NCBI RefSeq assembly: GCF_039545135.1
Contig: NZ_BAABRU010000006.1
Span: 299,544 to 363,543 of the forward strand
Direction of reading: 5' to 3'
DNA from: Herpetosiphon gulosus
GTDB taxonomy: Bacteria; Chloroflexota; Chloroflexia; Chloroflexales; Herpetosiphonaceae
DNA: 64,000 nt
How positions within the stretch are numbered: position 1 is the stretch's first letter; the number at the start of each line of letters is the position of its first letter. A program made the translations under genes and the position numbers. Of the stretch, positions 7,944-17,574 are shown piece by piece. A model generated the notes under the pieces. It was not told the DNA's origin and did no database searches. It saw only the letters and a list, made by a program, of their open reading frames with translations.

Positions 7944-8893
7944 AGCGTAGCGGCCAGTTGCAAAGCTGCATACGGTGTTGGGGCGGTGCTCACCATGCTC
8001 AAATCGATGCGTTGACGCACCAAGGTTGTAGCCAAATCAGGGCTAATGCCACTTAAAATCACTGAACTGCCCAATAAACGAATTGCGCTGGCAAGGCGCA
8101 GCAATTGTTGGGCAGTTTGGGCATTAACATCGCTGAGGCTGGTAATATCCAAAATAATCGCATTGGCACGGCGCTGATTCACCGCCGCCAAAATTCGATC
8201 AGTCAATTGAGCTGCTCGTTGATCATCAACATAACCAATGATTGGCGCTAGCAGCACTTGCTCGGCAACTTCAACAATCGGCGTTTCCAAGGCGGCGACG
8301 GTTGCCAACAAACGTTGTTGCTCCTCGGATTGCGTCTGCAAACTGCTGGCGCGGTCTTCGGCCTCTTGGGCATAGCGTTGAGCCATGCCGCGCTCAGTTT
8401 GAGCCAAATCAAGTGCTTCGGTATTGGCGCGTTGAGTTTGCTCCAAAATCAAACGCCCCAACCACAAACAGCCAGCAATAAAGGCATAACAAATCGCATA
8501 ATCTACTTTAAGATAGGGCGTATCGCCATCAGCCCGCAACCATGTCACCACAATTGCCACCAAAGCCGTGATGATCGTGGTGCGTGAATCAGTGACCACA
8601 AAGGCCACCGCCATCGGAGCCAACAACACTGGCGAGAAGTAAATATCTTTGGCGGGATCGATGAGCAATAACACGGTGATTGCAGTTGCCACCACCACGC
8701 TGGCAACTGGCACCCAACGCCAATTACGCCACGCCCCATAAGCCAAACCTAGCGTCAAAATTGGCAAGATACCAAGGCCAACTAAAACTTCAGCTGCACC
8801 ATCATTGAATGCTAAGAAGAGTAAGCCCAAAATGCTCATAACCGATTCAAAAAGCAACAAGCTTAACAAGGCGAAACGTTGACTCAGACGCAT
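7940..8893 (-). CDS. Membrane protein with C-terminal STAS domain
   Basis: A 317-residue protein with four to six membrane helices (about 10-155), a coiled-coil stretch (about 160-205, ALDLAQTERGMAQRYAQEAE) and a STAS domain (about 205-317). The core ANAIILDITSLSDVNAQTAQ and SSVILSGISPDLATTLV match RsbR/RsbS stressosome STAS folds. The position of the main phosphorylated Thr/Ser of RsbR (normally VDTxVA) reads VNAQTA, so phosphorylation may be shifted or lost. AAAGGA precedes the ATG. It probably senses a membrane signal for a stressosome-like switch; the gene at 12049 has the same C-terminal module. Confidence 0.7.
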   Translation of the reverse strand: MRLSQRFALLSLLLFESVMSILGLLFLAFNDGAAEVLVGLGILPILTLGLAYGAWRNWRWVPVASVVVATAITVLLLIDPAKDIYFSPVLLAPMAVAFVVTDSRTTIITALVAIVVTWLRADGDTPYLKVDYAICYAFIAGCLWLGRLILEQTQRANTEALDLAQTERGMAQRYAQEAEDRASSLQTQSEEQQRLLATVAALETPIVEVAEQVLLAPIIGYVDDQRAAQLTDRILAAVNQRRANAIILDITSLSDVNAQTAQQLLRLASAIRLLGSSVILSGISPDLATTLVRQRIDLSMVSTAPTPYAALQLAATL

Positions 8894-8995
8894 GATGGCG
8901 GTTCCTTTATCGTGTGCAGGGCGATGCCTTGTCTATTCTAACAGGAATGTAAGCGTTCTCAGGGTGATTTTTCGACCCCCGCAAGGTGAACATTG

Positions 8996-10099
8996 CTATA
9001 CCTGTAGGTTAGGATAGGCTGTAAGCCAAATATCTGCCCCAACTTGTTCACTCGCGCTCAATTGCCAAAGCTGAGCTTCGCTCATACGGGCGATGCCAAC
9101 TCCGCCAACTGGACTTGGTGCAACCCCACCAATAATTTTGGGGGCAATTACCACTTGAACTTTTTGCACCGCTTGGGCCGCCAAAAATGCCGCAATCGTT
9201 TCGCCCCCACCCTCAACCATTAACGAACTAATCCCTCGTTGACCAAGCTCGTTCAACAACGCTGGGATGGAAACCCGACCCTCAAGATTACTCGGCAACT
9301 CAAGAATTTCAGCATTGTTGAGGCTTGCTCGCCATTCAGCACTAGCTGCGGCAGTTGTGGCAATAATCGTTGAGCCAGGCACAGCTTGCGCCAACATCGC
9401 CGCGCTAGCAGGCATGCGCCCACGCGCATCGAGCACCACGCGCACGGGGTGTTGGACTGGTCGCCAATGCTGCTCAAGCCGCGTGGTCAATAATGGATCG
9501 TCGGCCAGCACGGTATTGATGCCTACCAAAATCGCATCTGTTTGGTTGCGCAGTTCATGCACTTTTTGGCGTGAAGCTGCCCCGCTAATCCAACGGGCAT
9601 CACCGGTGCGAGTAGCAATTTTCCCATCAAGGCTCATGGCATATTTGACCGTCACAAACGGCTGTTTGGTGACAATCCAATGGCGAAAAGCCTCGGTTTG
9701 GCCAATTGCCGCAGTTTCAAATTCAGGTGCAAAGCTCACCCGAATGCCTGCCGCTTGCAACACTGTCGCTGCATCGTACTCGAAGCGCGGGTTGGGATCA
9801 CGGGAAGCAATGATCACCTCGGCAATTCCTGCGGCGATAATCGCATCGGTGCAAGGCGGGGTGCGCCCCCAAATCGTACAAGGCTCTAGCGTGACATATA
9901 AGCTTGCGCCACGAGCTTGTGCGCCAGCCTCACGCAAGGCCATCACTTCGGCATGGGCTTGGCCTACTGGCTGAGTATGGCCGCGCCCAACAATTTGACC
10001 AGCCTGCACAACCACTGCCCCCACCGCCGGATTTGGGCTGGTCCGACCAAGCGCGAGCGCGGCTTGCTCAAGTGCTGACTGCATATATTTCGCATTCAT
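8996..10099 (-). CDS. ribD: Bifunctional riboflavin deaminase/reductase RibD
   Basis: A 367-residue enzyme for two early steps of riboflavin synthesis: deamination of the GTP-derived pyrimidine and reduction of its ribosyl group. The N-terminal deaminase has the zinc site HAEVMAL and LEPCTIWGRTPPC. The C-terminal reductase has YAMSLDGKIATRTGDARWIS, VGINTVLADDPLLTTR and VEGGGETIAAFL. Start ATG 10099 (MNAKYMQSALEQAAL) aligns with the family N-terminus; in-frame ATG 10111 is also possible, and the longer frame to 10162 is unlikely. No FMN riboswitch is seen in the 120 bp upstream, and no ribB/ribE/ribH gene is adjacent. Confidence 0.93.
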   Translation of the reverse strand: MNAKYMQSALEQAALALGRTSPNPAVGAVVVQAGQIVGRGHTQPVGQAHAEVMALREAGAQARGASLYVTLEPCTIWGRTPPCTDAIIAAGIAEVIIASRDPNPRFEYDAATVLQAAGIRVSFAPEFETAAIGQTEAFRHWIVTKQPFVTVKYAMSLDGKIATRTGDARWISGAASRQKVHELRNQTDAILVGINTVLADDPLLTTRLEQHWRPVQHPVRVVLDARGRMPASAAMLAQAVPGSTIIATTAAASAEWRASLNNAEILELPSNLEGRVSIPALLNELGQRGISSLMVEGGGETIAAFLAAQAVQKVQVVIAPKIIGGVAPSPVGGVGIARMSEAQLWQLSASEQVGADIWLTAYPNLQV

Positions 10100-10219
10100 C
10101 GATATGCTCATTTCAATTAGCAATTCAGCCGTATAATACAGGCGGTCTGGTGATTGTGCCAAACAGCCTGCATGAGACCGATTTCAAACATTGCACTCAT
10201 TCATGTCAAAGGAGACCAT

Positions 10220-11644
10220 ATGACCACTGTTGAGCAGCATTTTCCTGCTGATTTTATTTGGGGCACAGCCACCTCATCGTACCAAATTGAAGGCGCGGTG
10301 CATGAAGATGGCCGTGGCGAATCAATTTGGGATCGATTTAGCCATACGCCAGGCAAGACCAAATTTGGCCAAACTGGCGATATTGCCTGCGATCACTATC
10401 ATCGTTACCCTGAAGATTTAGATTTGATGCGTGAGCTTGGCTTGGGCAGCTATCGTTTTTCGCTTGCATGGCCACGGCTTTTTCCCGAAGGCAAGGGCAA
10501 AATCAACCAAGCTGGGCTAGATTTTTACAAACGGATTATCGAGGGCTTGCATCAGCGCCATCTTACGCCGATGGCTACGCTCTATCACTGGGATTTGCCC
10601 CAAGCCTTGCAAGACAAGGGCGGCTGGATGAATCGCGATACAGCCTTGCGCTTTGCTGAATATGCCGAGGCCATGTATCGCCAATTAGGCGAGAGTGTGC
10701 CATTTTGGATCACCCATAACGAGCCTTGGGTTGCAGCTTTTGTTGGGCATTTCCAAGGTCGCCACGCTCCAGGCATCAAAGATTTGCCAAGCGCGGTTAA
10801 GGCCTCGCACCATCTACTCTACTCGCATGGCTTGGCAACCCAATTGTTCCGCGAGAGCAAATTGGCGGGCCAAATTGGCATCACGCTAAATTTAACCCCA
10901 GCCTACCCAACCCATGATACACCCGACGATCAGGCGGCAGCATGGCGCAACGATGGCTATGGCAATCGCTGGTTTCTCGACCCAATTTTCCGTGGCAGCT
11001 ATCCCGCTGATACGGTTGAGTGGTTCCAACAACACCATCAAATTGAAATGGATTATGTGCAAACTGGCGATTTAGCAGTAATTCAACAACCGATTGATTT
11101 CTTAGGCATCAACTATTATTTCCCGAATCGGATTTCGGCTGCTGACGAAAGCAAATTTTTGGCCTGCATCAACAGCCCAGCAATTGGCGAAACTAGTTTT
11201 CGCGGCTGGGAAGTTGTGCCAGCGGCGTTTGCCGATTTATTGAAGCGGGTGCAACGCGATTATGGCAATACGCCAATTTATATCACCGAAAATGGCAGTG
11301 CCTTCGCCGACCTCAAACGCGCCGCAGATGGTTCGGTCAATGATGGTGATCGCATGAGCTATTTGCACACCCATTTGGAAGCAGTGGCTGATGCGATTGC
11401 GGCTGGTGTGCCAGTCAAAGGCTACTATGCTTGGTCGATGCTCGATAACTATGAGTGGGCCGAAGGCTACGACGAGCGCTTTGGGATTATCGAAGTCGAT
11501 TTTGCCACCCAAAAGCGCACACCCAAACGCACCGCCCGTTGGTATCAGCAAATCGTGGCGAATAATGGCTTGCCAAGCTTGCCCGCTGATGTGCAAGCGC
11601 TAGCCGAACGCTACCGTAATTGCCCAATTGGCCCACAAGATTAA
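10220..11644 (+). CDS. GH1 beta-glucosidase
   Basis: A 474-residue cytoplasmic glycosidase, the usual length for family GH1. It opens with the GH1 N-terminal signature FPADFIWGTATSSYQIEGA. The acid/base glutamate E168 is in ITHNEPW and the nucleophile E357 is in ITENGSAF. C-terminal YAWSMLDNYEWAEGYDERFG is the conserved aglycone-site segment. It should release glucose from cellobiose or other beta-glucosides, which fits the secreted GH8 cellulase 3 kb away. ATG 10220 follows GGAG; an upstream in-frame start would add a meaningless extension. Transcribed divergently from ribD. Confidence 0.95.
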   Translation: MTTVEQHFPADFIWGTATSSYQIEGAVHEDGRGESIWDRFSHTPGKTKFGQTGDIACDHYHRYPEDLDLMRELGLGSYRFSLAWPRLFPEGKGKINQAGLDFYKRIIEGLHQRHLTPMATLYHWDLPQALQDKGGWMNRDTALRFAEYAEAMYRQLGESVPFWITHNEPWVAAFVGHFQGRHAPGIKDLPSAVKASHHLLYSHGLATQLFRESKLAGQIGITLNLTPAYPTHDTPDDQAAAWRNDGYGNRWFLDPIFRGSYPADTVEWFQQHHQIEMDYVQTGDLAVIQQPIDFLGINYYFPNRISAADESKFLACINSPAIGETSFRGWEVVPAAFADLLKRVQRDYGNTPIYITENGSAFADLKRAADGSVNDGDRMSYLHTHLEAVADAIAAGVPVKGYYAWSMLDNYEWAEGYDERFGIIEVDFATQKRTPKRTARWYQQIVANNGLPSLPADVQALAERYRNCPIGPQD

Positions 11645-11660
11645 GCATGTGCTAGATTAT

Positions 11661-11778
11661 CATGCCCTCACCCCAACCCCTCTCCCACTGCGGCGGGCGC
11701 GGGGCGTTCCAATCTTCATGATCGGATGATTTCCCCTCGCTCGCTTTGCGGGAGAGGGGGCTAGGGGGTAAGGGCATG
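11661..11778. repeat. Palindromic intergenic element, CCCACTGCGGCGGGCG family, copy 1
   Basis: Terminal arms of about 26 bp: CATGCCCTCACCCCAACCCC at the left, and its inverted counterpart ending GGGTAAGGGCATG at the right. The internal word CCCACTGCGGCGGGCGCGGG is shared with copies at 18044-18150 and 58595-58850. This is a non-coding MITE or REP-like repeat. The rest of the 400-bp gap before the sensor gene (11779-12048) holds no gene that I can support. Confidence 0.65.
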
Positions 11779-12048
11779 GCAATACGCAAAATCAGCCATA
11801 TTTGGGCAAACACCGCAACGATATTGGTTGGTAGCAAGGCTAAAATGACTAAAATATCTATATTGCTAGCTAGCCTATTTGCTGCTATATTAGAATAACC
11901 TTTAGTTAGCATATACTTCGGGGATTCTTCAAAAAACACCACTCGTTGCACGAATCAAACTAGGTTGCTTGGGCTAATGCAGCGCATGGTGTTTGGTAAA
12001 TCAGCCATGAATTCTACTTCGTCCATGGTCTGATGGATAGGAAACACT

Positions 12049-13620
12049 ATGCGAGCACGTGTTCGTCGTCGAGTTACGTGGATCATAACACTCTCTGCAT
12101 TGCTGCCATTGCTTAGTGTTTGGGTATTAGTCTTATTTATCAGTTATCGTGCCGAGGAGCAATCGGCTGAACGGCAACAAGTGGCCTTAACTGATTTGGC
12201 CGCCGAAGATTTCCGGCGATTTTTATTCAATACCACAATTGAATTGCAAGATGTTGCCGAGAATATTGCCCGCGAAACCGATCCGCAAACAATTACAGCT
12301 CAACAACTATCAACCTTGGGGCTATTTCGTTCAAGTTTTGCCGAGGTAGCGATTTATAGCGCCGATGGTCAGCGCCAAGCTGCTAGCTCACGGTTTGGCG
12401 ACCCAACCTTACCAATGTCATTAACCGGCGCACAATTATTGGCAGATCTTAGCACGCGCCGCGTTTCATTCGCCGACCCACCCTCATTTACGGGCACAAT
12501 TTCGCGCAAATTAGCGCCGCAGGAAATTCCCCGTTTTCGGGTTGCCACCCAACTACTTAGCTCGAACAATCAAGCGCTCTTTTTGGTAGCCGATGTTAGC
12601 ATGCAACGAATTTGGACGAGTACCACGCGGATTGAAACTGCCGCTGAAATGCGTGTATTAATTCTGACCGAGCAAGGCGATCTGATTAGCGCTGCCAAAA
12701 TTGAATCGTTGCTAGAACACCCTGAGATGCGTGGGATACCACTGCTCGGCGCTGAAGCAACTGTGGCAACTTATAAAAGTGTGTTTGGTGAAGAAGTGTT
12801 GGGCGTGCGCACCTCAATCGAGCCAGTCGATTGGATTTTAGTGGTTGAACGACCACTAGAAGTCATTTATGGCAATGTTGGCCGCTTAGCCGTCAGTTTG
12901 CTGATGATTATTTTTATTGCAACCCCGATTGTGATTGGCGTTGGTTGGTATGTTGGTCGGCGGATCGCTGGCCCAATTCAAACCTTGTATGCAGGCGTAA
13001 CCCGATTTAGCGAAAACCCCAATAATTTCGAGCCAGTGTTGCTTGATACTCGCGATGAACTGGCAAGCCTTGCTGGAGCGTTCAATACCATGGCCAGTGG
13101 CCTAAATGCCTCACAAAAACGTTTGGCCAACCTCAACGAAGAGCTTGAAGCCCAAGTTGTTGGTCGTACCAGTGAATTACACAGTGCCTTGGCCGAAGTT
13201 CAAGCTCAAAATTTAGCGCAAGAACACTTGCTTGATACGGTGCGCCGCCTGAGCATGCCCAGTATTCCGATCACCAAACATATGGTGGTGATGCCGTTGG
13301 TCGGCGAATTTAGCGCTGATCGTGCTAACGATATTAGCACTACCTTGCTACTGACGATTGAGCAAGAACGTGCCAAAATTGTAATTTTGGATATTACTGG
13401 AGTTCCAGTGGTTGATAATATCGTGGCGCGGGCGATTCTTGATGCGGCTCAGGCTGCCCGTTTGTTGGGTGCACAAGTCATTTTGGCAGGCATTCGCCCC
13501 GATATGGCCGAAACCTTGGTCAATTTGCACATTAATTTGGGTATGATCGAAAGTGCTGCAACGTTGGAACAAGCCTTCAAACGAGGTATGGAATATTTGC
13601 GTGTAAATCGACTTTCCTAA
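12049..13620 (+). CDS. Membrane sensor with HAMP, coiled coil and STAS domain (RsbR-like)
   Basis: A 523-residue protein. Helix 1 is at about 11-32, and an extracytoplasmic sensor of about 240 residues resembles a Cache domain. Helix 2 is at about 282-303 (LAVSLLMIIFIATPIVIGVG), then HAMP (RRIAGPIQTLYAGVTRFSEN), a coiled coil (LANLNEELEAQVVGRTSELH) and a STAS domain from about 400. The STAS core reads AKIVILDITGVPVVDNIVAR and GAQVILAGIRPDMAETLVNL. Compared with RsbR, the first phospho-acceptor Thr is Asn (VDNIVA), while the second, in AETLV, is kept. It probably links an outside signal to a stressosome-like pathway. Confidence 0.8.
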   Translation: MRARVRRRVTWIITLSALLPLLSVWVLVLFISYRAEEQSAERQQVALTDLAAEDFRRFLFNTTIELQDVAENIARETDPQTITAQQLSTLGLFRSSFAEVAIYSADGQRQAASSRFGDPTLPMSLTGAQLLADLSTRRVSFADPPSFTGTISRKLAPQEIPRFRVATQLLSSNNQALFLVADVSMQRIWTSTTRIETAAEMRVLILTEQGDLISAAKIESLLEHPEMRGIPLLGAEATVATYKSVFGEEVLGVRTSIEPVDWILVVERPLEVIYGNVGRLAVSLLMIIFIATPIVIGVGWYVGRRIAGPIQTLYAGVTRFSENPNNFEPVLLDTRDELASLAGAFNTMASGLNASQKRLANLNEELEAQVVGRTSELHSALAEVQAQNLAQEHLLDTVRRLSMPSIPITKHMVVMPLVGEFSADRANDISTTLLLTIEQERAKIVILDITGVPVVDNIVARAILDAAQAARLLGAQVILAGIRPDMAETLVNLHINLGMIESAATLEQAFKRGMEYLRVNRLS

Positions 13621-13626
13621 AAACCA

Positions 13627-13650
13627 CAAGCGGCTCAATTGAGCCGCTTG
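13627..13650 (+). terminator. Hairpin after the STAS sensor gene
   Basis: CAAGCGGCTC-AATT-GAGCCGCTTG is a perfect 10-bp stem with a 4-nt loop, 6 bp after the stop. The tail is not T-rich on the plus strand, so termination efficiency is uncertain. The following 13651-13911 spacer carries remnants of the dispersed GGGGCTAG and ACGAAGAGCAC repeat families and no gene. Confidence 0.6.
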
Positions 13651-13911
13651 TAGAAGAGAAAGAGTGTGTGTGAGGAGGAAGGATTTGTTCGTAGTATCCA
13701 ATCAGTAACTTACGAGTATACTAACGATCATGAGCTTAGTTAGTCCTATTGTTTGGTTAGGCCGAGAATCACTAAGAGCAACAGAGATTAAAACTACGAA
13801 GAGCACTAAGAACGCGAAAGTTCTTTTTGCCATAAGTTACACCAACTATCCTTGTATCTACGTTAAATTCTGGCCCCTGACAACTAGCCCCTGAACTCTG
13901 CTTCCTCTGTT

Positions 13912-14457
13912 CTATGCTCGATGCTCGTTGTGCTGTTTCCCTTCCCACTCTGAGCGCAACATACCCATTTGAATCACATCGACATATTCGCCATTGTTAT
14001 AAAAATGTTGGCGCAACCGCCCTTCGTGGATAAAACCACATTTTTCGTAGGCCGCAACCGCGCGTGGGTTATTGCTGCCAGTCGTCAGCCAAATTCGGCG
14101 ATAATTTTGAATGCGGAAAGCCCAGCTTAATAACACTTGAATTGCATCACTGCCATAACCTTTGCCAACATAATCGGGATGATAAATACCAATCCCAAAT
14201 TCGCTGCATTGGGCAACCCGATCTTGATGATGCAACCCAATTGTGCCAATCACCACACCTTCAACTTCAATGATAAACCACGACTTTTCAGGATGCTCAA
14301 GGTGTTTCTCGAAGCGCTTTTCGATGCTGGCCAACGGCGTTGGCGACCAGGTACCATCACCAAGCAACACCAATTCAACATTTTTTTCAAGTTCATGCAA
14401 GGTTTTGCTATCTTCACGCTCGATTGATCGCAGAGTAACTAATTTGCCCGTTAACAC
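13912..14457 (-). CDS. GNAT N-acetyltransferase, RimJ/RimL type
   Basis: A 181-residue acetyltransferase. The N-terminus LVTLRSIEREDSKTLHELEK is typical of the RimJ/RimL subfamily. The acetyl-CoA pyrophosphate loop is VGKGYGSDAIQVLL (pattern Q/R-x-x-G-x-G/A), followed by IWLTTGSNNPRAVAAYEKCG, the conserved motif B with Asn and Tyr. The enzyme transfers acetyl from acetyl-CoA to a protein N-terminus or small amine; the substrate is not predictable. It stands alone with convergent or divergent neighbours. Confidence 0.88.
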   Translation of the reverse strand: MLTGKLVTLRSIEREDSKTLHELEKNVELVLLGDGTWSPTPLASIEKRFEKHLEHPEKSWFIIEVEGVVIGTIGLHHQDRVAQCSEFGIGIYHPDYVGKGYGSDAIQVLLSWAFRIQNYRRIWLTTGSNNPRAVAAYEKCGFIHEGRLRQHFYNNGEYVDVIQMGMLRSEWEGKQHNEHRA

Positions 14458-14675
14458 GCTAATCGCTCCTTATCAAACTGAATCTAGCGCTAGTATAGCC
14501 CCGATTATTGAGCAACTCATCCATCAGAAGGTTGATTAAACGCTCAGCTGCACTAGTAAATAAATGAGAATCATAAATAAATTTTAATAAATCTCTTGAC
14601 TTTAGCACTTGCTCTATGCTAGATTCGTTACTAAGTTCATTGGAATAACTTTCCAGCAACTTGGAGGAATTTTAG

Positions 14676-16256
14676 ATGTCTGAACAATCACGCTCTTTTT
14701 TTGGTTCGCGTTTAATTCAACGAGTTATTTTGATTTTGGCGATCTGCGCGGTGATTGTGCCGTTATTCGCCAGCAAATCATCATATGCTGTTGCCACGCC
14801 ACGCCGCCCATTTCCCCAACATACCCAATATGCCAGCGGCACGATCAAGCCCAACCATCGCAGCCAAACCCAACTTGATAGCGATGTTAAGGCGTTTTAT
14901 GATGTTTGGAAAAGCCGTTATGTGGTTCGAGCTGGCACGAGCAGCACTGGCAACCCCTACTATCGGATTAGTTTTGGTAGTAGCGCACCCAACGTAACGG
15001 TTTCCGAAGGCCAAGGCTATGGCATGGTCATTATGGCCTTGATGGCGGGCTATGATCCCGAAGCCCAAACAATTTTTGATGGTTTATGGGAGTTTTCGCG
15101 CACTAATCCCAGCAATATCGATTCGCGCCTGATGGGCTGGCGCATTCCCAGCGATGGTTCGGGCAATGATAGTGCTTTTGATGGCGATGCTGATATTGCC
15201 TATGGCCTGATTTTAGCTGATGCTCAATGGGGTAGTAGCGGGAGAATCAATTATGCCAGCGCTGCCAATACGGTTTTGGCCGGAGTTTTAGCATCAACGA
15301 TTGGCCCAAACAGCCGCTTGCCAATGTTGGGCGATTGGGTTTCGCCGAATGGCAGCCCACATAGCCAATACACGCCACGGCCCTCAGATTTCATGCCCAG
15401 CCATTTCCGCGATTATCGCGCCTTTACTGGCAATGCCACTTGGGATACCGTGCTGAGCAAAACGCAGGGCGTGGTTGAAAGTATTCAAGCCCAATATAGC
15501 CCCAATACTGGTTTGATGCCCGATTTTGTGGTGCAAGCCAACACAACGCCCAAACCATCGCCTGCCAACTTTTTGGAAAGCGAAAACGATGGCAATTATT
15601 ATTACAATTCAGGCCGCGTGCCATGGCGCTTGGGAGCCGATGCCGTGATTTTCGGCGATGCAGCTTCATTACGTCAAGCTCAAAAAATCTCACGCTGGAT
15701 TGAGCAAGCTACAGGTGGCACGGCTACCAATATTCGCGCTGGCTATACCTTGAATGGCACAGCTTTACCCGATAGTGGCTATTTCAGCACCTTCTTTGCA
15801 GCACCATTTGGGGTTGCGGCCATGACCGTACCAACCAGCCAACAATGGCTCAATCGGGTCTACGATGCGGTTCGCGGCAATCATCAAGATTATTTCGAAG
15901 ATACCGTGACCTTGCAATGTTTGCTCTTGATGTCGGGCAATTATTGGTCGCCAAGTCGTAGCAACACCAGCCCAACCGCAACTCCGCGGCCAGCCACTGC
16001 AACTCCAACGGCAACCCCACGGCCTGCGACGGCGACTACGCAACCAGCCACTGCAACCCCACGGCCAGCCACTGCAACCCCACGGCCTGCGACGGCGACA
16101 CCGATTGGTATTCCGGCTTGGGATGGCAATATGCGAGCCTATAAAGTGGGCGATCGGGTCAACTATAACGGGCGAATTTATCGCTGTTTACAAGCCCATA
16201 CTTCGTTAGCGACTTGGACTCCTGAGGCAGTCCCCGCCTTGTGGCAGGCTGAATGA
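14676..16256 (+). CDS. Secreted GH8 endoglucanase with C-terminal chitin/cellulose-binding module
   Basis: A 526-residue secreted enzyme. A signal peptide lies at 1-38 (RVILILAICAVIVPLFASKS core). The GH8 barrel is at about 45-425, with VSEGQGYGMVIMALMAGYDP carrying the general-acid Glu and SAFDGDADIAYGLILADAQW carrying the catalytic Asp region. A Thr/Pro/Ala-rich linker (tandem PRPATAT units) precedes a CBM5/12-like module, the last 47 residues: WDGNMRAYKVGDRVNYNGR and TWTPEAVPALWQ. It should cut beta-1,4-glucan or chitosan outside the cell. The last 136 bp of the gene are repeated exactly at 17904-18039. GGAGG lies before the ATG. Confidence 0.92.
   Translation: MSEQSRSFFGSRLIQRVILILAICAVIVPLFASKSSYAVATPRRPFPQHTQYASGTIKPNHRSQTQLDSDVKAFYDVWKSRYVVRAGTSSTGNPYYRISFGSSAPNVTVSEGQGYGMVIMALMAGYDPEAQTIFDGLWEFSRTNPSNIDSRLMGWRIPSDGSGNDSAFDGDADIAYGLILADAQWGSSGRINYASAANTVLAGVLASTIGPNSRLPMLGDWVSPNGSPHSQYTPRPSDFMPSHFRDYRAFTGNATWDTVLSKTQGVVESIQAQYSPNTGLMPDFVVQANTTPKPSPANFLESENDGNYYYNSGRVPWRLGADAVIFGDAASLRQAQKISRWIEQATGGTATNIRAGYTLNGTALPDSGYFSTFFAAPFGVAAMTVPTSQQWLNRVYDAVRGNHQDYFEDTVTLQCLLLMSGNYWSPSRSNTSPTATPRPATATPTATPRPATATTQPATATPRPATATPRPATATPIGIPAWDGNMRAYKVGDRVNYNGRIYRCLQAHTSLATWTPEAVPALWQAE
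16119..16254 (+). repeat. 136-bp exact direct duplication, copy 1 (binding-module coding sequence)
   Basis: The stretch from TGGGATGGCAATATGCGAGC to GGCAGGCTGAAT is base-for-base identical to 17904-18039. It encodes nearly the whole CBM5/12 module of the GH8 cellulase. Identity at third codon positions shows recent duplication or gene conversion. Confidence 0.95.
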
Positions 16257-16339
16257 TAGTGTAAAGGCTTGTTGGCTGAATTCTGAATGGGACACTAATC
16301 CAGTGGCGCTTGGGCGGTAAAGACCAAAGAACTATAAAA

Positions 16340-16371
16340 CCACGTACTGCCACTACCTCAGCAGTACGTGG
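16340..16371 (+). terminator. Hairpin downstream of the GH8 gene
   Basis: CCACGTACTGC/GCAGTACGTGG is a perfect 11-bp stem with a 10-nt loop, about 85 bp after the cellulase stop. There is no T-tract. A second weak pairing GGGAGCG/CGCTCCC follows at about 16370-16400. Confidence 0.5.
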
Positions 16372-16461
16372 GAGCGACGATACATCAGCACAACGCTCCC
16401 ACGGTGAGGATCTGATCATTGACCGTTCGTCAATACGTGTCGCAATCGATAGCGTGGATTG

Positions 16462-17574
16462 TTAGAAGAAGGTTGGACCTGTATTGGGTGTTCCGACACA
16501 GTTATTACCAGTCCATACGTTTCGTTCGGTATACCACGGTGAGGTTGGACCAACATTAAAATCATCAGCACAGCCATGCGTTGATCCAAGGACATTATTG
16601 TATTGGAACGTGTTTAGTCGAGGAGCCCAATAGGGTTGGGTCTCATCATTACCAATTGCAAGAATACCATACCAGCCTTGCACCACATTACCCGTGATAA
16701 CATTTCCGATGGTCACAAAGTTATTGGTATCATTGACCTGACAGAGCCAAATACCCGCTGAATGGCCGCCCGAAGGGCCTCCAATACATTGCGAATGAGC
16801 GGTATTCTGCGGAACGGTATCATTGGTGGCAGCATGTGTGATTGTGTTGTTCTCAATATGCCAATAACTAGCCCCAAAGAGTGAAACAGCCGCCCAATGC
16901 TGATTACCTGAGACGGTGTTGTTACGGAATGTGCCACCCCATGTGCCATTGATATCAAGCGCAGGCCCACCGTTATCACGAATAACGTTATTTTCAATCA
17001 GCGGCGCGTAATTATAGTCGGGATACCCATTTGTCCGCTGGGAATAGATAGCACCGCCAGGAATACCTGTTTCCGTACAGTTTGAGCCATTATAGGCAAT
17101 AAGGCTGTTGCGAATGGTTACGCCAGGGCCACCGATATCGGCACCATCACAGTGTGCATTGAGAATAGCGACGTTATCAACTGTATACTTGTCACCACTG
17201 ACCCCATTTGTACTGATATTGGCGGCATCAATGGTAAAGCCGATGGCGGTACCGCCAGCAGCGATCTCGACCAGTGGTTCTCGCCACGAGTACCATGGTT
17301 CTTGCCAAGGCGTGGTAGCTCGCACGATGGTGGTGCTGCGTTGCCCAGTTTGGCCGCGTATGGTGTGATTGGTAGGGATCTTGAGTAAGGTGGTGCGTAG
17401 ATACGTGCCAGGAACGAGTTCAACACATGCGTAGGTGTTGACGATCGTCTGCAGATCGCCGATTCCATTCCACACGTGGCACGAAGGTGTTTGGGCAGTT
17501 GCGGCTGGCATTACCAAAGGCACCATACTTAGGAGGCAGGTCGCTAGGACACCGCCAAGTTTTTTTAAGAACAT
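16462..17574 (-). CDS. Secreted right-handed beta-helix protein (pectate-lyase-like fold)
   Basis: A 370-residue protein with a signal peptide (MFLKKLGGVLATCLLSMVPL, then VMPAATAQT). The repeated NTVSGN, NTITHA, NVIRDN and NVITGN motifs are parallel beta-helix (PbH1) rungs, from about residue 110 to 350. Folds of this type are polysaccharide lyases, hydrolases or adhesins; no lyase catalytic motif can be assigned with confidence. ATG 17574 follows TGGAG, while the longer frame starts with an unsupported TTG. It lies between the two copies of the 136-bp duplication and is read opposite to the cellulase. Confidence 0.75.
   Translation of the reverse strand: MFLKKLGGVLATCLLSMVPLVMPAATAQTPSCHVWNGIGDLQTIVNTYACVELVPGTYLRTTLLKIPTNHTIRGQTGQRSTTIVRATTPWQEPWYSWREPLVEIAAGGTAIGFTIDAANISTNGVSGDKYTVDNVAILNAHCDGADIGGPGVTIRNSLIAYNGSNCTETGIPGGAIYSQRTNGYPDYNYAPLIENNVIRDNGGPALDINGTWGGTFRNNTVSGNQHWAAVSLFGASYWHIENNTITHAATNDTVPQNTAHSQCIGGPSGGHSAGIWLCQVNDTNNFVTIGNVITGNVVQGWYGILAIGNDETQPYWAPRLNTFQYNNVLGSTHGCADDFNVGPTSPWYTERNVWTGNNCVGTPNTGPTFF

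Noticed and set aside
10100..10219. FMN riboswitch before ribD
   Set aside because: The 120-bp divergent spacer is too short and lacks the conserved RFN stems.
14459..14659. 66-codon frame on the minus strand between the GNAT and GH8 genes
   Set aside because: No ribosome site, no known motif, and it covers the promoter region of the cellulase gene.
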